Positions 43,084 to 52,093 are shown, counted from the stretch's first letter. The stretch: DNA of 52,523 nucleotides from Treponema sp. (GCA_017446265.1 JAFSRD010000035.1:1-52523); one strand, 5' to 3'. The notes: generated from the sequence alone by a model not told the origin. Translations and numbers: made by a program.

Positions 43084-43557
43084 CTACTGACGGTTGTTTT
43101 CCTGTTCTCGTTTGAGCGCGTACGCTTTGACGGTTGGCACATAATCTTTATCTACATACGCAATATGCGTTAAAAGCCAATCGTACAAAAACTTAACTAT
43201 TTTAAATGCATCGTTGTATGTGAGTGTATTAAAATTTTCGATTTTATCAAGTATCTCCTTAATAAATTCAACATGCTTGCACTTGTGTCCATCCAAGTTT
43301 TTGTAGCATGCAGCCTGAAGCAATCCCTCTTCGCTGCGGAAATGTTCTTTTACATAATCTGCCGTGCCTTGAAGTGTTTTCCGTATTGCCGCTTTCCATT
43401 CCTGTTCATTTTCTTTTTTTGTATGAATCAACGCTTGATACAACTCATTGCACATGTCAACAATTTTTTTGTGTTGTGCGTCAATCATAGGAATGCCAAG
43501 TTCAAATCGCTTGTCCCAGATGATGTAGCTTTCAGTTTTATCTGATGAATATGCCAT
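43084..43557 (-). CDS. Bacteriohemerythrin
   Basis: The 157-residue four-helix protein has the diiron ligand pattern of hemerythrins: IPMIDAQHKKIVDM (His near 27), YVKEHFRSEEGLL (His and Glu), DGHKCKHVEFIKEI (two His) and LTHIAYVDKDY (His and Asp). It binds O2 reversibly and in anaerobes serves oxygen sensing or protection. It stands alone without a signalling domain. GAGAAGAT precedes the start. The neighbouring flavin reductase is also redox-related and lies 44 nt upstream on the same strand. Confidence 0.93.
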   Translation of the reverse strand: MAYSSDKTESYIIWDKRFELGIPMIDAQHKKIVDMCNELYQALIHTKKENEQEWKAAIRKTLQGTADYVKEHFRSEEGLLQAACYKNLDGHKCKHVEFIKEILDKIENFNTLTYNDAFKIVKFLYDWLLTHIAYVDKDYVPTVKAYALKREQENNRQ

Positions 43558-43600
43558 ATCTTCTCACTACAACTTTTTTCAAATACAATTTCGTAAAAAA

Positions 43601-44173
43601 TTATTTTTTCATCAACTCTGCGCCACTTTTCCACGCAATTCCTATTTTTTCACCAAGCTTGTAGTAGCCGTTTTGGAACTGGTCAAATACAAAAGCGCCG
43701 AGTTTTTCGGGATTAACTTTGCCACTGTCTTCAATCACAGCTTCGTCTGCAAGCACATTGACGATTTCGCCAACGACACGAAATCCGCCGACACCGTGTT
43801 CAATGTCTGCAACTTTGCATTCAAGTGTAAGCGGAAACTCTTCGACAATCGGCGCGTCAACGCGGGTGCTCTTTACCGCGTGCATTCCAGAACGCTCAAA
43901 CTTGTCTTTCATGGTGTTGCTCGACGCAATGCCAAAAAAATCAGCTTCGGCAATGTGCGCAACATCTGCAATGCTCAATGTGAACGCCTTGCGCTTTTTA
44001 ATATTCGCTGATGTTTTGTGCGATTCATCTAAATTGAGCGCAACCATATTTTCAGCACACATTCCGCCCCACGCCATGTTCATTACGTCAATGCTGTCAT
44101 CCTCGTTATACGTTGCAATCATCAACACAGGCATAGGAAACACATACGGCTTAACGCCTAAATCTTTTTTCAT
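43601..44173 (-). CDS. Flavin reductase family protein (FMN-binding split barrel)
   Basis: The 190-residue protein matches the flavin-reductase-like, FMN-binding split-barrel family common in anaerobes: VLMIATYNEDDSIDVMNMAWGGMCAENMVALNLDESHKTSANIKKRKAFTLS is the FMN site region. AEADFFGIASSNTMKDKFERSG follows, and the C-terminus is FDQFQNGYYKLGEKIG. It probably transfers electrons from NAD(P)H or another carrier to FMN. GAGGT precedes ATG 44173. Confidence 0.88.
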   Translation of the reverse strand: MKKDLGVKPYVFPMPVLMIATYNEDDSIDVMNMAWGGMCAENMVALNLDESHKTSANIKKRKAFTLSIADVAHIAEADFFGIASSNTMKDKFERSGMHAVKSTRVDAPIVEEFPLTLECKVADIEHGVGGFRVVGEIVNVLADEAVIEDSGKVNPEKLGAFVFDQFQNGYYKLGEKIGIAWKSGAELMKK

Positions 44174-44240
44174 AACAGATACCTCTTGTTCTCATACTAT
44201 CATATTTTTTTGCAAAATTAAAGTATCGTAAAAGATTTCT

Positions 44241-45173
44241 TTACCGACGCTGCTTTTCAATAAAATCTATATGCGTATTAGGAAATTGTTTGCGTAAATC
44301 ATCGCAAAAATCATGTAGACGAGTTGCATCTTCTGCAGACAGCGTGGTAAATGGTTTTCGAGAAACGCCTGTGTCAATACCAATTGTTTTAAGGCATTCG
44401 CGCATCACCTGATAATAATCCCATTGGACCGCAAAATGAATGAACCTCGTAACAATTTTTTGAATTGCAATCGCTTCGTCCCATGCACGTTTTTTTGCAA
44501 GATGAAAAATTTCAACAAACGATTCACACATAAGATTATAAAAAGAGCCAATAAGTCCGTCTGCGCCAGCAAGCAATCCTTCTGTTGCTATTTCATCACA
44601 TCCAGAATAAACAATAAACTCATTGCCAAGCGTGTGTTTTATTTCACATATGTCGTCGATATTTTGTCCAGTGAATTTTAATCCGCACACATTTTTTATT
44701 TCTGCAAGACGGTAAATAAATGAACTGCTCATAAGGCCTGCAAGCGGCACATTGTATACAATGAACGGCAGATCGGTGGCAGATGCAAGTTCTTTATAAT
44801 ACGAGTACACATCATTGGCAGAAAATTTATAATAAAATGGCGGCACGGAAGAAACAGCAGATGCACCTGCTTTTGCAGCGTGCTCTGCGAGTTCAATCGA
44901 CTTTTTTGTGCCGATTGCACCGACATGCACAATGACAGGTATTCTTCCGTCAACAGTTTTTATTACTGTTTCCGCAAATGCCTTGCGTTCGTCTTCAGAC
45001 ATTAAGAAGCCTTCTCCCGTGCTGCCGACAATGTACAACCCCGATGCACCTTTTGAAATTAAAAATTCAGTAAATTTTTCTGCGCGAGTTAAATCAAGAT
45101 TTTCGTGTTCATCAAATGTCGTCATCATTGCCGGTATAACGCCGAGTGTTTTTATTAAATCCGCTTTTTTCAT
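44241..45173 (-). CDS. nanA: N-acetylneuraminate lyase (DHDPS/NAL superfamily)
   Basis: The 310-residue class I aldolase has the NAL signature GLYIVGSTGEGFLMSEDER near residue 40, the catalytic Tyr in YNVPLAGL near residue 138 and the Schiff-base Lys in CGLKFTGQN near 165. GSTGEGF rather than the GTTGE of dihydrodipicolinate synthase, and the operon with a sugar transporter, favour cleavage of sialic acid to pyruvate and N-acetylmannosamine. NanE, NanK and NagB are not nearby, so a keto-deoxy sugar acid is an alternative substrate. TAGGATG precedes the start. It is the last gene of the operon with the CUT1 permeases. Confidence 0.82.
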   Translation of the reverse strand: MKKADLIKTLGVIPAMMTTFDEHENLDLTRAEKFTEFLISKGASGLYIVGSTGEGFLMSEDERKAFAETVIKTVDGRIPVIVHVGAIGTKKSIELAEHAAKAGASAVSSVPPFYYKFSANDVYSYYKELASATDLPFIVYNVPLAGLMSSSFIYRLAEIKNVCGLKFTGQNIDDICEIKHTLGNEFIVYSGCDEIATEGLLAGADGLIGSFYNLMCESFVEIFHLAKKRAWDEAIAIQKIVTRFIHFAVQWDYYQVMRECLKTIGIDTGVSRKPFTTLSAEDATRLHDFCDDLRKQFPNTHIDFIEKQRR

Positions 45174-45199
45174 AATTACATCCTACCTATAGCAATCTG

Positions 45200-46027
45200 T
45201 TAGCCTTTAACAGCACCCATAGTTATGCCGCTTGTAAAATAATTCTGGAAAAGAATAAATATCAATACGATTGGAACAGCTGCAAGCGCAGCACCTGCCA
45301 TAATTACACCGTAATTTGTTGCCATTTCCGCTTGCAGCGTAGCAACACCGAGTGAAATTGTTAATTTTGTACGGGACTGCAACATAACAAGTTGCAAAAA
45401 ATAATCGTTCCAGGTAGAAATAAACGTAAAAATTGCAAGCGCGCCGTAAGCCGGTTTTATTACAGGGCTCACGATAGTGACGAACGTTTGCAGCTCTCCT
45501 GCGCCGTCTATACGCGCAGCTTCAAGTATTTCACGAGGAATTGTTTCAGAAAACTGTTTCATAAGAAATACGCCAAACGGCCAACCGACAGCGGGAAGTA
45601 TGACTGCGCTAAGTCTGTTGTATAGATGCAACGCATTCATAATGCGTACAAGTGGTACAAGCACAACTTGTTTCGGAAGAGCCATTGCAGCAACAAGCAT
45701 CGTAAAAATAATTTTTCTTCCGAAAAAAGTTTTTTTTGCAAGCACGTAGCCTGCAAGTGCTGCGGTAATGCATACAAGAATCATCGAGGCAAACGAAATC
45801 CATATGCTGTTGAAAAACCAAATGAGCGCAGGATTGTTAAAAAGTTCTTTGAAATTATCAAGAACGGGTTGTTTGGGAAACCACTCAGGAGGTAATTGTA
45901 TTGCAACTTTTTGCAACTTAAAAGCACCGGTAAGAATCCAGTAAAATGGAAACACAAACAGTAAAGAAATGAGAATAAGCATTGTAAAAGCAATTCGTTT
46001 ATAAAGTGAAGTATATCCTTTTGTCAC
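45200..46027 (-). CDS. Sugar ABC transporter permease (MalG type)
   Basis: The 275-residue permease has six hydrophobic segments. The EAA loop is ILEAARIDGAGELQTFVTIVSPVIKPAYGAL near residue 165, and the C-terminus is NYFTSGITMGAVKG, the usual CUT1 ending. The start is GTG 46027 with AAGGAG upstream. It follows the MalF-type gene by 15 nt and precedes nanA by 26 nt. Confidence 0.92.
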   Translation of the reverse strand: MTKGYTSLYKRIAFTMLILISLLFVFPFYWILTGAFKLQKVAIQLPPEWFPKQPVLDNFKELFNNPALIWFFNSIWISFASMILVCITAALAGYVLAKKTFFGRKIIFTMLVAAMALPKQVVLVPLVRIMNALHLYNRLSAVILPAVGWPFGVFLMKQFSETIPREILEAARIDGAGELQTFVTIVSPVIKPAYGALAIFTFISTWNDYFLQLVMLQSRTKLTISLGVATLQAEMATNYGVIMAGAALAAVPIVLIFILFQNYFTSGITMGAVKG

Positions 46028-46042
46028 TGTTACACTCCTTGT

Positions 46043-46954
46043 TTAATAGTCAACGTTGCCTTTCATCGCTTTAAATTGCGCAAGGCTGAATATGCCGATG
46101 ATAATTGCAAGCAATACGCCCATTGCGTTTGCGTATCCGTAACGGTAAAGCGAAAATGCGCTCTGATATAAGTAATACATGACCGTACTTGTAGAATAGA
46201 CAGGACCCCCTGACGTAAGCAGCTGAATGAGCGCAAAACACTGGAAGCTGTTTATTGTAGTGATAACAACCACATACAATGTTGTTGGCATAATAGCCTG
46301 CCATTTGATTTGCCAAAATGTGCGAAATCGAGAAGCACCGTCAACCTCTGCTGCTTCAAGCATTGATTTGTCAATATTGCCAAGTGCTGCGACATATAAA
46401 ATAATCGGCTGTCCAATTGATGTTGTAAACAAAATTGCGAGAATGCACCATATTGCCGTTTTCGTGTTGCCGAGCCACGAAATGTTCGTATCTATTAAAC
46501 GAAGCGACACCAAGAACCAGTTCAATATGCCGGAATATTTATCAAAAATCCATTTCCATACAACGACGACAGCGACTGTGCCCGTAACGACAGGTAGAAA
46601 AAATATACCGCGGAACAGAGAAGTGACGAGCTGCGGTGCGTCATAAATAAGTGCTGCTACCCAAAGGGAAAATATAGTTACAAGCGGCACAGAAGTAACG
46701 ACTATGAGCACGGTATTTTTCACAGAGATAAGAAATTTTTCGTCGTGAAAAAGGTCAATATAATTCTTCAATCCAATGAAATCAAACTTGTTCATTGTGT
46801 AATTGAAAAAACTTGTTATGATTCCCATGCCCATTGGGATTAAAACGAATGCAACAAAAAACAACATCATGGGAAGCAAGAACAAATACGAAACAATAGT
46901 TTGATGACGCTGTATTTTATGTTTATTTGATGCAATTGTAGGTGTGTCGGTCAC
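46043..46954 (-). CDS. Sugar ABC transporter permease (MalF type)
   Basis: The 303-residue permease begins with a cytoplasmic leader and the first helix YLFLLPMMLFFVAFVLIPMG. EAA-loop residues are SMLEAAEVDGASRFRTFWQIKWQAIMPTT near 205. The start is GTG 46954, with AAGGAG upstream. No ATPase gene is found in this operon, so a shared ATPase is needed, as in the 36-42 kb operon. Confidence 0.92.
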   Translation of the reverse strand: MTDTPTIASNKHKIQRHQTIVSYLFLLPMMLFFVAFVLIPMGMGIITSFFNYTMNKFDFIGLKNYIDLFHDEKFLISVKNTVLIVVTSVPLVTIFSLWVAALIYDAPQLVTSLFRGIFFLPVVTGTVAVVVVWKWIFDKYSGILNWFLVSLRLIDTNISWLGNTKTAIWCILAILFTTSIGQPIILYVAALGNIDKSMLEAAEVDGASRFRTFWQIKWQAIMPTTLYVVVITTINSFQCFALIQLLTSGGPVYSTSTVMYYLYQSAFSLYRYGYANAMGVLLAIIIGIFSLAQFKAMKGNVDY

Positions 46955-47014
46955 AAAAAAACTCCTTAAGATTCAACAGCAGAAACCTCTTGAGATTTTT
47001 ATCTGAATGAAATT

Positions 47015-47042
47015 AGGAGCTGTCACAGAACTGACAGCTCCT
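47015..47042 (-). promoter_or_regulatory. Intercistronic hairpin after binding-protein gene
   Basis: A perfect 10-bp stem, AGGAGCTGTC (47015-47024) with GACAGCTCCT (47033-47042) and an 8-nt loop, lies 20 nt after the binding-protein stop and before the permease genes. It has no T-run on the leftward strand. It probably sets a higher level of binding protein than of permease. Confidence 0.55.
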
Positions 47043-47061
47043 TTGTGTTGCTATTTACCTG

Positions 47062-48342
47062 TTACATGCCGGAATTTGATGCTTTTACATAATCTGCGAC
47101 AGCTTTCTCCACAGTTTTTTTGTTCGAGAAAATAAACTGAAGCATGTTCCACCATTCTGTGCGCATGTTGGCAAATCCGTCCATCGTATTGTAGTACGGT
47201 CCGTAATACTTTGTAAAACGGGCAAGCAGGTTCATCTCGGCATCATTTTCACTATACAGGCTTCCCATAGACTGCCTGACCGGAAACGCACCTGTCTGAA
47301 TGACATTCGCAGGATTATCGCACAAGAACTGAATAAATTTCTTTGCCGCAGCTATTTTTTTTGCATCGTTATTATTGAATACGCAGAAGCCGTTTACAAG
47401 ATATTCAAGTTCGGGTACGCCGTCATCTGATGGGAACGGAAGCGAAAGCGCCGTAAATTCTTTTGTGGCATAGTTCTTTGCATTGCTCGTGCCCCAGCAA
47501 ATTGTTGAGGCAAGTTTTTGCTGTGAAAAAAGCTGGAGCTCGTCTGCTGCTGCAATGTCCATGCCAGCATCAATTAACCCTTGGTCTACCATAGATTTGA
47601 GGAGCTTCAAAGCTTTGACACCTTCGGGGCTGTCTATTGCATATTTTGAATTTGTACTGTTTGCAATCCGCGCACTGTACAAATTGGTAACAAGTGCCCG
47701 TGTTCCTTGGTCGCCGCCCTGTCCGCCGCAATATACAGAAAGCGCAGGAACGCCTGCGTCTTTAAAACACTCCATCGCTTTGATAAAGTTTTCTGTAGTC
47801 CATGTGCGGTCGCCTTCAAGATTAACATATTTCAGTGCGCCAACTTTTTCCCACACCTCTTTATTGATTCCCATGTAAAACGGAGATGCAGAAATTGGAT
47901 ACATATAGTAATTTTTTCCGTCCGAACATGCAGCTACGAGCGCATCATTTCCAATGTCGTTTTTGAATGCAGTGGTAAACATGTCGTTGAGATTTGCAAG
48001 CTTCCCCTGTTTTCCGTAATCAATGATACGACCGGGCGCATCAAACAAAACGTCTGGCGCTGTGCCGCCCTCAATTGAAGCGACAATCTTGTCAGGACCG
48101 CTTGTAAAATCAATTGTTTCAAGTCGCACTTTGATTCCAGGATTTGCCGCCTCAAATTTTTTGATTTGCTCCTGCTCGTATGAACCGGCAGGTGCACCGT
48201 TGTTCTGGAAAAATGTTGGAAACGCCCAGAATGTGATTGTCGTTACATTGCCGGTGCTTGATGACGCATCATCAGCTCCGCCCAATGCAAAGGCGCTTGT
48301 AAACATAAGACTTGCCAATGCGAGAATTAGAATTTTTTTCAT
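47062..48342 (-). CDS. Sugar ABC transporter substrate-binding protein (CUT1), soluble periplasmic
   Basis: The 426-residue family-1 binding protein has a classical signal peptide (MKKILILALASLMFTSAFA) and no lipobox cysteine, so it should be free in the periplasm, unlike the other binding proteins here. ITFWAFPTF, EQIKKFEAANPGIKVRLETIDF and GGTAPDVLFDAPGR open the mature protein; KFIQFLCDNPANV lies near the end. GGAGG precedes ATG 48342; the frame is open further upstream but into the operator. Context suggests sialic acid or a related sugar as substrate. Confidence 0.9.
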   Translation of the reverse strand: MKKILILALASLMFTSAFALGGADDASSSTGNVTTITFWAFPTFFQNNGAPAGSYEQEQIKKFEAANPGIKVRLETIDFTSGPDKIVASIEGGTAPDVLFDAPGRIIDYGKQGKLANLNDMFTTAFKNDIGNDALVAACSDGKNYYMYPISASPFYMGINKEVWEKVGALKYVNLEGDRTWTTENFIKAMECFKDAGVPALSVYCGGQGGDQGTRALVTNLYSARIANSTNSKYAIDSPEGVKALKLLKSMVDQGLIDAGMDIAAADELQLFSQQKLASTICWGTSNAKNYATKEFTALSLPFPSDDGVPELEYLVNGFCVFNNNDAKKIAAAKKFIQFLCDNPANVIQTGAFPVRQSMGSLYSENDAEMNLLARFTKYYGPYYNTMDGFANMRTEWWNMLQFIFSNKKTVEKAVADYVKASNSGM

Positions 48343-48367
48343 GTATTCCTCCAAGCAAATATAATTC

Positions 48368-48420
48368 ATGTAGTTTGTACTACATATTACAATTTTATAT
48401 ATTATATGCATGTTTGTCAA
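48368..48420 (-). promoter_or_regulatory. Binding-protein/nanA operon promoter with GntR operator
   Basis: On the minus strand TTGACA (48415-48420), a 17-nt spacer and TAAAAT (48392-48397) put the start near 48385. A perfect inverted repeat, ATGTAGT-TTGT-ACTACAT at 48368-48385, begins exactly there. A related 14-of-18 copy lies at the divergent regulator promoter. Confidence 0.7.
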
Positions 48421-48477
48421 GAAAAAAATTTATTTGTGCGGCGGAGTTGATGATTCGTGTGATGAGCGCACAATTGA

Positions 48478-48527
48478 TTGACAAATGCGCAAAAGTGCTG
48501 ATAATGTAGTATGTATAACAATTGACA
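48478..48527 (+). promoter_or_regulatory. GntR gene promoter region with second operator copy
   Basis: TTGACA (48478-48483), an 18-nt spacer and TAATGT (48502-48507) form a rightward promoter whose -10 box overlaps the imperfect operator copy ATGTAGTATGTATAACAA (48504-48521). A second TTGACA sits at 48522-48527. The layout predicts autoregulation. Confidence 0.5.
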
Positions 48528-48555
48528 AATGATATGCTGACAACAGGTATAAAAT

Positions 48556-49290
48556 ATGAAAAATTTGCGGACAAAAAAACTCTATTTGCAAGTGTACGAT
48601 GAGCTAAAAAAATATATTGCACGCGAAACAATGAAGCCTGGCGACAAACTCCCTACTGAAATGGAATTGTCAGAAAAACTTGGCGTGTCGCGGAATGTAT
48701 TGCGAGAAGCAATAAAAGCGCTTGAAATAATTGGCGTCATATCGTCAAAGCCGGGCGTAGGCATGGTGCTTAATAATTTCAATTCAAATTTCCTTTCAAG
48801 CTGCTTGTTCCTCAATTTGATAGGCGACGGCATTGATATTGTTGAGCAGTCTCAAGAAGTGCGTAAAGCCATTGAGATAGGTTTTTCTGAAAAATGTTTC
48901 AACTCAATCACCCCTGAACAGATAAAAAAACTAGAATCATATCTTGACGAAATGAAAAAAGAAGAAGACGTAGTGGATTTTTACGAAATAGACTCGCAGT
49001 TTCATAAGACGATGTACGAAAATGTTCACAACGAAGTGTTGCTCGCGTTTATTGATTCTGCATGGGCATATGAAAAATGCTATAGAACACGTTGGCATAG
49101 CAATCACAAGTTGACGTATGAAAAACACCGACGCATTGTGCGGGCATTGCAGGAGCATGATTACGACACATTTATGGACGCGCTTCACTATCACTTTGAA
49201 TACAGCTTTAAAACACAGCGCATTCCAACAAAATCAACAACACTTGACGCAAATGTCGAGGGATATGGCAGTCGCGTGAACGACGAGTAA
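48556..49290 (+). CDS. GntR-family (FCD/FadR type) regulator
   Basis: The 244-residue regulator has an N-terminal winged helix (residues about 8-75: YDELKKYIARETMKPGDKLPTEMELSEKLGVSRNVLREAIKALEIIGVISSKPGVG). An all-helical FCD effector domain follows, with metal-binding-type residues in FYEIDSQFHKTMYENVHNE and HRRIVRALQEHDYD. It is divergent from the binding-protein/permease/nanA operon and most likely controls it through the two matching operators in the 213-nt gap, with sialic acid or a related sugar as effector. No clear Shine-Dalgarno sequence precedes ATG 48556. Confidence 0.88.
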   Translation: MKNLRTKKLYLQVYDELKKYIARETMKPGDKLPTEMELSEKLGVSRNVLREAIKALEIIGVISSKPGVGMVLNNFNSNFLSSCLFLNLIGDGIDIVEQSQEVRKAIEIGFSEKCFNSITPEQIKKLESYLDEMKKEEDVVDFYEIDSQFHKTMYENVHNEVLLAFIDSAWAYEKCYRTRWHSNHKLTYEKHRRIVRALQEHDYDTFMDALHYHFEYSFKTQRIPTKSTTLDANVEGYGSRVNDE

Positions 49291-49336
49291 AATAATTCCT
49301 TTGTCATTACACACAATATATTTGGAGGTTGAATAT

Positions 49337-50155
49337 ATGAAAAAACTGATGCTCTTTAATGGGGCAAAAGGAGCGATGCTCCTTGCGTTTTTTACAGCTG
49401 CACTTTTTACGACAATAAGTTGCTCAAAAAAACAAGAGCAAAGTGATTTGCTTGCACGTGTCAGGGAAAAGGGCGAATTGGTGATTGCAACTGAAGGTAC
49501 ATGGGCTCCGTGGACGTACCATGACGAAAGCGACAAACTCGTTGGCTTTGATGTAGAAGTGGCAGAAAAGATTGCGGAAAAACTCGGCGTACAAGCGACT
49601 TTTGTTGAAGCTGAATGGGATGGCATTTTTGCCGGCATTGATTCACAGCGATACGACATTGCAGCAAACGGTGTTGAAATTACTGATGAACGCTCGCAAA
49701 AGTACGATTTTTCTGCGCCATATGCATACATCCGCACGGCAATAATCACGCGCACAGATAGAAACGACATTTCGTCATTTGAAGATTTGCGCGGCACGAC
49801 AACTGCAAACTCACTCGGTTCAACATACGCGGAACTCGCAGAAAGCTACGGTGCAAAAACAACAACGATTGACTCATTCGACCAAACGCTTGAACTTGTG
49901 CTGCATCGCCGCGTCGACGCAACGCTCAATGCAGAAGTCAGTTTTTACGACTACATGAGCGTACATCCTGATGCACCATTCAAAATTTCTGCGCTCACAA
50001 ACGATGCATCGCTTGTTGCAGTTCCATTGCGAAAAGGCGCAGACACAGCCGCGCTCCGAGAAGCAATCGACGACGCAATTGCAGAACTTGCCTTGTCGGG
50101 AGAACTTGCAACAATCTCTGTGAAATATTTTGGCAGCGACATTACAAAAAAGTAG
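49337..50155 (+). CDS. Amino-acid ABC transporter substrate-binding lipoprotein
   Basis: The 272-residue family-3 binding protein has a signal peptide with lipobox TTISCSK (Cys near 29). Mature motifs are GELVIATEGTWAPWTYHDESDKLVGFDVEVAEKIAEKLG, the conserved VEAEWDGIFAGIDSQRYDIAANGV and FSAPYAYIRTAII. These resemble cystine/glutamine-type binding proteins. GGAGG precedes ATG 49337. No cognate permease or ATPase gene is next to it in the window. Confidence 0.9.
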   Translation: MKKLMLFNGAKGAMLLAFFTAALFTTISCSKKQEQSDLLARVREKGELVIATEGTWAPWTYHDESDKLVGFDVEVAEKIAEKLGVQATFVEAEWDGIFAGIDSQRYDIAANGVEITDERSQKYDFSAPYAYIRTAIITRTDRNDISSFEDLRGTTTANSLGSTYAELAESYGAKTTTIDSFDQTLELVLHRRVDATLNAEVSFYDYMSVHPDAPFKISALTNDASLVAVPLRKGADTAALREAIDDAIAELALSGELATISVKYFGSDITKK

Positions 50156-50192
50156 TTGCGTGCATAGGTGCGGCTATGCGTTGCGTCGGGGT

Positions 50193-50789
50193 TCATTCAT
50201 TGAGTATGCCGTCAACAGCGAGGTTGAATGTTGTGCGCGCAGCGTCAGTATTTTTTTGCGTGAACACCGCGAGTCTGAATATGGCAGCTTCTATTAGACT
50301 GTAGAAAAGCGCATTCACTTCTTTGACATTGAGTTGTTTGAATTCACCAGATTTCATGCCGCGAATCAATATGTCTGTCATTACGTGACGCAGTTTGATA
50401 ACGCGCCGCACGACGCGCTCGCGTGCATCAATTCCTGATTTTTGCAGCTGTATCAAATAGATGAGCAGCACATTGAAAAGTTTTTTATGCTCTTCAATTG
50501 AATCAACAATTTTCATAAGCATTGCGCGAAAACATGTTTCTGCGTTGAGCGATTTATTGTTAATGATTCCCATGATTGCTGTTTCAAGTTCTGACAGCAA
50601 TTGCTTGATGCTCCACAAAAAAATATCGCGCTTGTTTTTAAAATAGATATATAGCGTTGTGCGCGTAATGCCGCATCTGTCAGCAATTTTTTGAAACGTT
50701 ACATTTTCATAGCCTTCTTCAATAAATACATCAAGCGCTTTTTCGAGTATTTCGTGCTTGCGTTTATCGTGTTCAACAATAATTGCCAT
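50193..50789 (-). CDS. TetR/AcrR-family regulator
   Basis: The 198-residue regulator has an N-terminal TetR DNA-binding domain (residues about 9-55: KHEILEKALDVFIEEGYENVTFQKIADRCGITRTTLYIYFKNKRDIF). A helical ligand-binding domain of unknown specificity follows. The start has TTGGAG upstream. It lies 3 nt after the THUMP methyltransferase stop on the same strand, so it may be co-transcribed. Its target is unknown. Confidence 0.9.
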   Translation of the reverse strand: MAIIVEHDKRKHEILEKALDVFIEEGYENVTFQKIADRCGITRTTLYIYFKNKRDIFLWSIKQLLSELETAIMGIINNKSLNAETCFRAMLMKIVDSIEEHKKLFNVLLIYLIQLQKSGIDARERVVRRVIKLRHVMTDILIRGMKSGEFKQLNVKEVNALFYSLIEAAIFRLAVFTQKNTDAARTTFNLAVDGILNE

Positions 50790-50792
50790 GTG

Positions 50793-51989
50793 CTACACTC
50801 CAAGCGCAGTACTGCTCGCTGCATCACGAGGAGAAGCTTTGTATATGTAAAAATATGTGTCGAGATTTCCCGCTTTAAAACTTTTAAGCTGCGTTGCGTA
50901 GTGCCCGAAACAGTTTTGAAAATTTTTACTGGCAGAGATTATTCCGAATTGCCAATGTGGAAAATTGTCGTAGAGCACGCTCATCTTTTTGTATAATTTT
51001 TGCGCTTCTATTTCATCGCCGAGCCGCTGACCATACGGCGGATTGCATAAAATCAAGCCGTTTTCATACGGCGCAGAAAGCTCTGCAAAATCTGCCTGTA
51101 CAAAATCTGGACGCGGAATGCGATTGTCTTTTCCAATTGACTGAAGCGCGCGCCCGATTGCAACGCACGCATATTCAGCATTTTTTCGTGCACGCGCAAC
51201 AGCTTGTGCGTCAATATCGCTTCCTGTAATGCGCACTTCTACGTCTGTGCGAATGAGTTCTGCTTCTTTGTTGGTCAGTTCATTTGCGCGTTTTTTATTA
51301 AAAATTGTTAAATTTTCAAGCGCAAACTTTCTGCCGAATCCTGGTGCTGCGTTATATGCGTAGAGCGTAGCTTCTATGGGAATTGTGCCTGAACCGCAAA
51401 ACGGGTCGTGAAGCGGTGTTTTCCTGCGCCACACCATTTCCTGCAGCATGATTGCAGCGACTGTTTCGCGCAATGGAGCGGTGCCGCCGTCTGCTCTGTA
51501 GCCGCGTTTGTGAAGCACTTCGCCTGACAAATCGAGCAGAATGTGCGCTGTATCATTTTCAATGTGCACGCGAATAGTTGCTGCTTCACCCGATTCAGGC
51601 AGCGTCGTCATGCGCCACTTGTCGCCAAGTTTTGTGTACACTGCTTTATGAACCATGCTCTGTACAGTACGCTCTGAATTGAGCTTTGAACGATATGCGC
51701 GCACTTTGTCAACAACAACACGCATATCTTTTTTAAAATAGTTTTGCCAGTCAACTGTGTACGCGCCGTCGAATAACTCGTCAAAATTTTTTGCTGAAAA
51801 CGCTGCCATTTGCAAATATATGCGGTCGGCAGTGCGCAAGCAGAGATTTGCGCGAAAAAGTGCGTCGTCATCGCCGAGAAAAGAGACGCGCCCAGGAGCG
51901 TTGCCAGAGAGCTTGTAACCGAGATGTTTTATTTCGTTGCCAAGTATTTTTTCTGCTCCTACAGCGCACAGTGCAACGAGAGTATTCAT
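50793..51989 (-). CDS. THUMP-domain class I RNA methyltransferase (RlmL-like)
   Basis: About 398 residues. The N-terminal THUMP/ferredoxin-like region starts TLVALCAVGAEKILGNEIKHLGYK. The Rossmann methyltransferase domain has HDPFCGSGTIPIEATLYA (SAM motif I), ITGSDIDAQAVARARKNAE and the amino-methylating motif LILCNPPYGQRLGD. The group includes RlmL N-terminal-like enzymes that make m2G in 23S rRNA, and Trm14-like tRNA enzymes. ATG 51989 fits the family start; ATG 52007, six codons earlier, is possible. Neither has a Shine-Dalgarno sequence. TetR follows immediately. Confidence 0.88.
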   Translation of the reverse strand: MNTLVALCAVGAEKILGNEIKHLGYKLSGNAPGRVSFLGDDDALFRANLCLRTADRIYLQMAAFSAKNFDELFDGAYTVDWQNYFKKDMRVVVDKVRAYRSKLNSERTVQSMVHKAVYTKLGDKWRMTTLPESGEAATIRVHIENDTAHILLDLSGEVLHKRGYRADGGTAPLRETVAAIMLQEMVWRRKTPLHDPFCGSGTIPIEATLYAYNAAPGFGRKFALENLTIFNKKRANELTNKEAELIRTDVEVRITGSDIDAQAVARARKNAEYACVAIGRALQSIGKDNRIPRPDFVQADFAELSAPYENGLILCNPPYGQRLGDEIEAQKLYKKMSVLYDNFPHWQFGIISASKNFQNCFGHYATQLKSFKAGNLDTYFYIYKASPRDAASSTALGV

Positions 51990-52093
51990 ATTATTACAAA
52001 TTAACATTTTTACAAAATATGCGCAACTGTCAGAGAACTATTTGTTATGGAAATCAATTTTTCCACCCTCTGCACGAATAAACAGAAAAAATA

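Noticed and set aside
44241..45173. Dihydrodipicolinate synthase (dapA)
   Set aside because: The GSTGEGF and YNVPLAGL motifs and the sugar-transporter operon fit the N-acetylneuraminate lyase branch better.
48543..48553. NanR-type GGTATA operator next to the GntR start
   Set aside because: Only a single GGTATA unit is present; E. coli NanR needs repeated units, and the ATGTAGT palindromes are better operator candidates.
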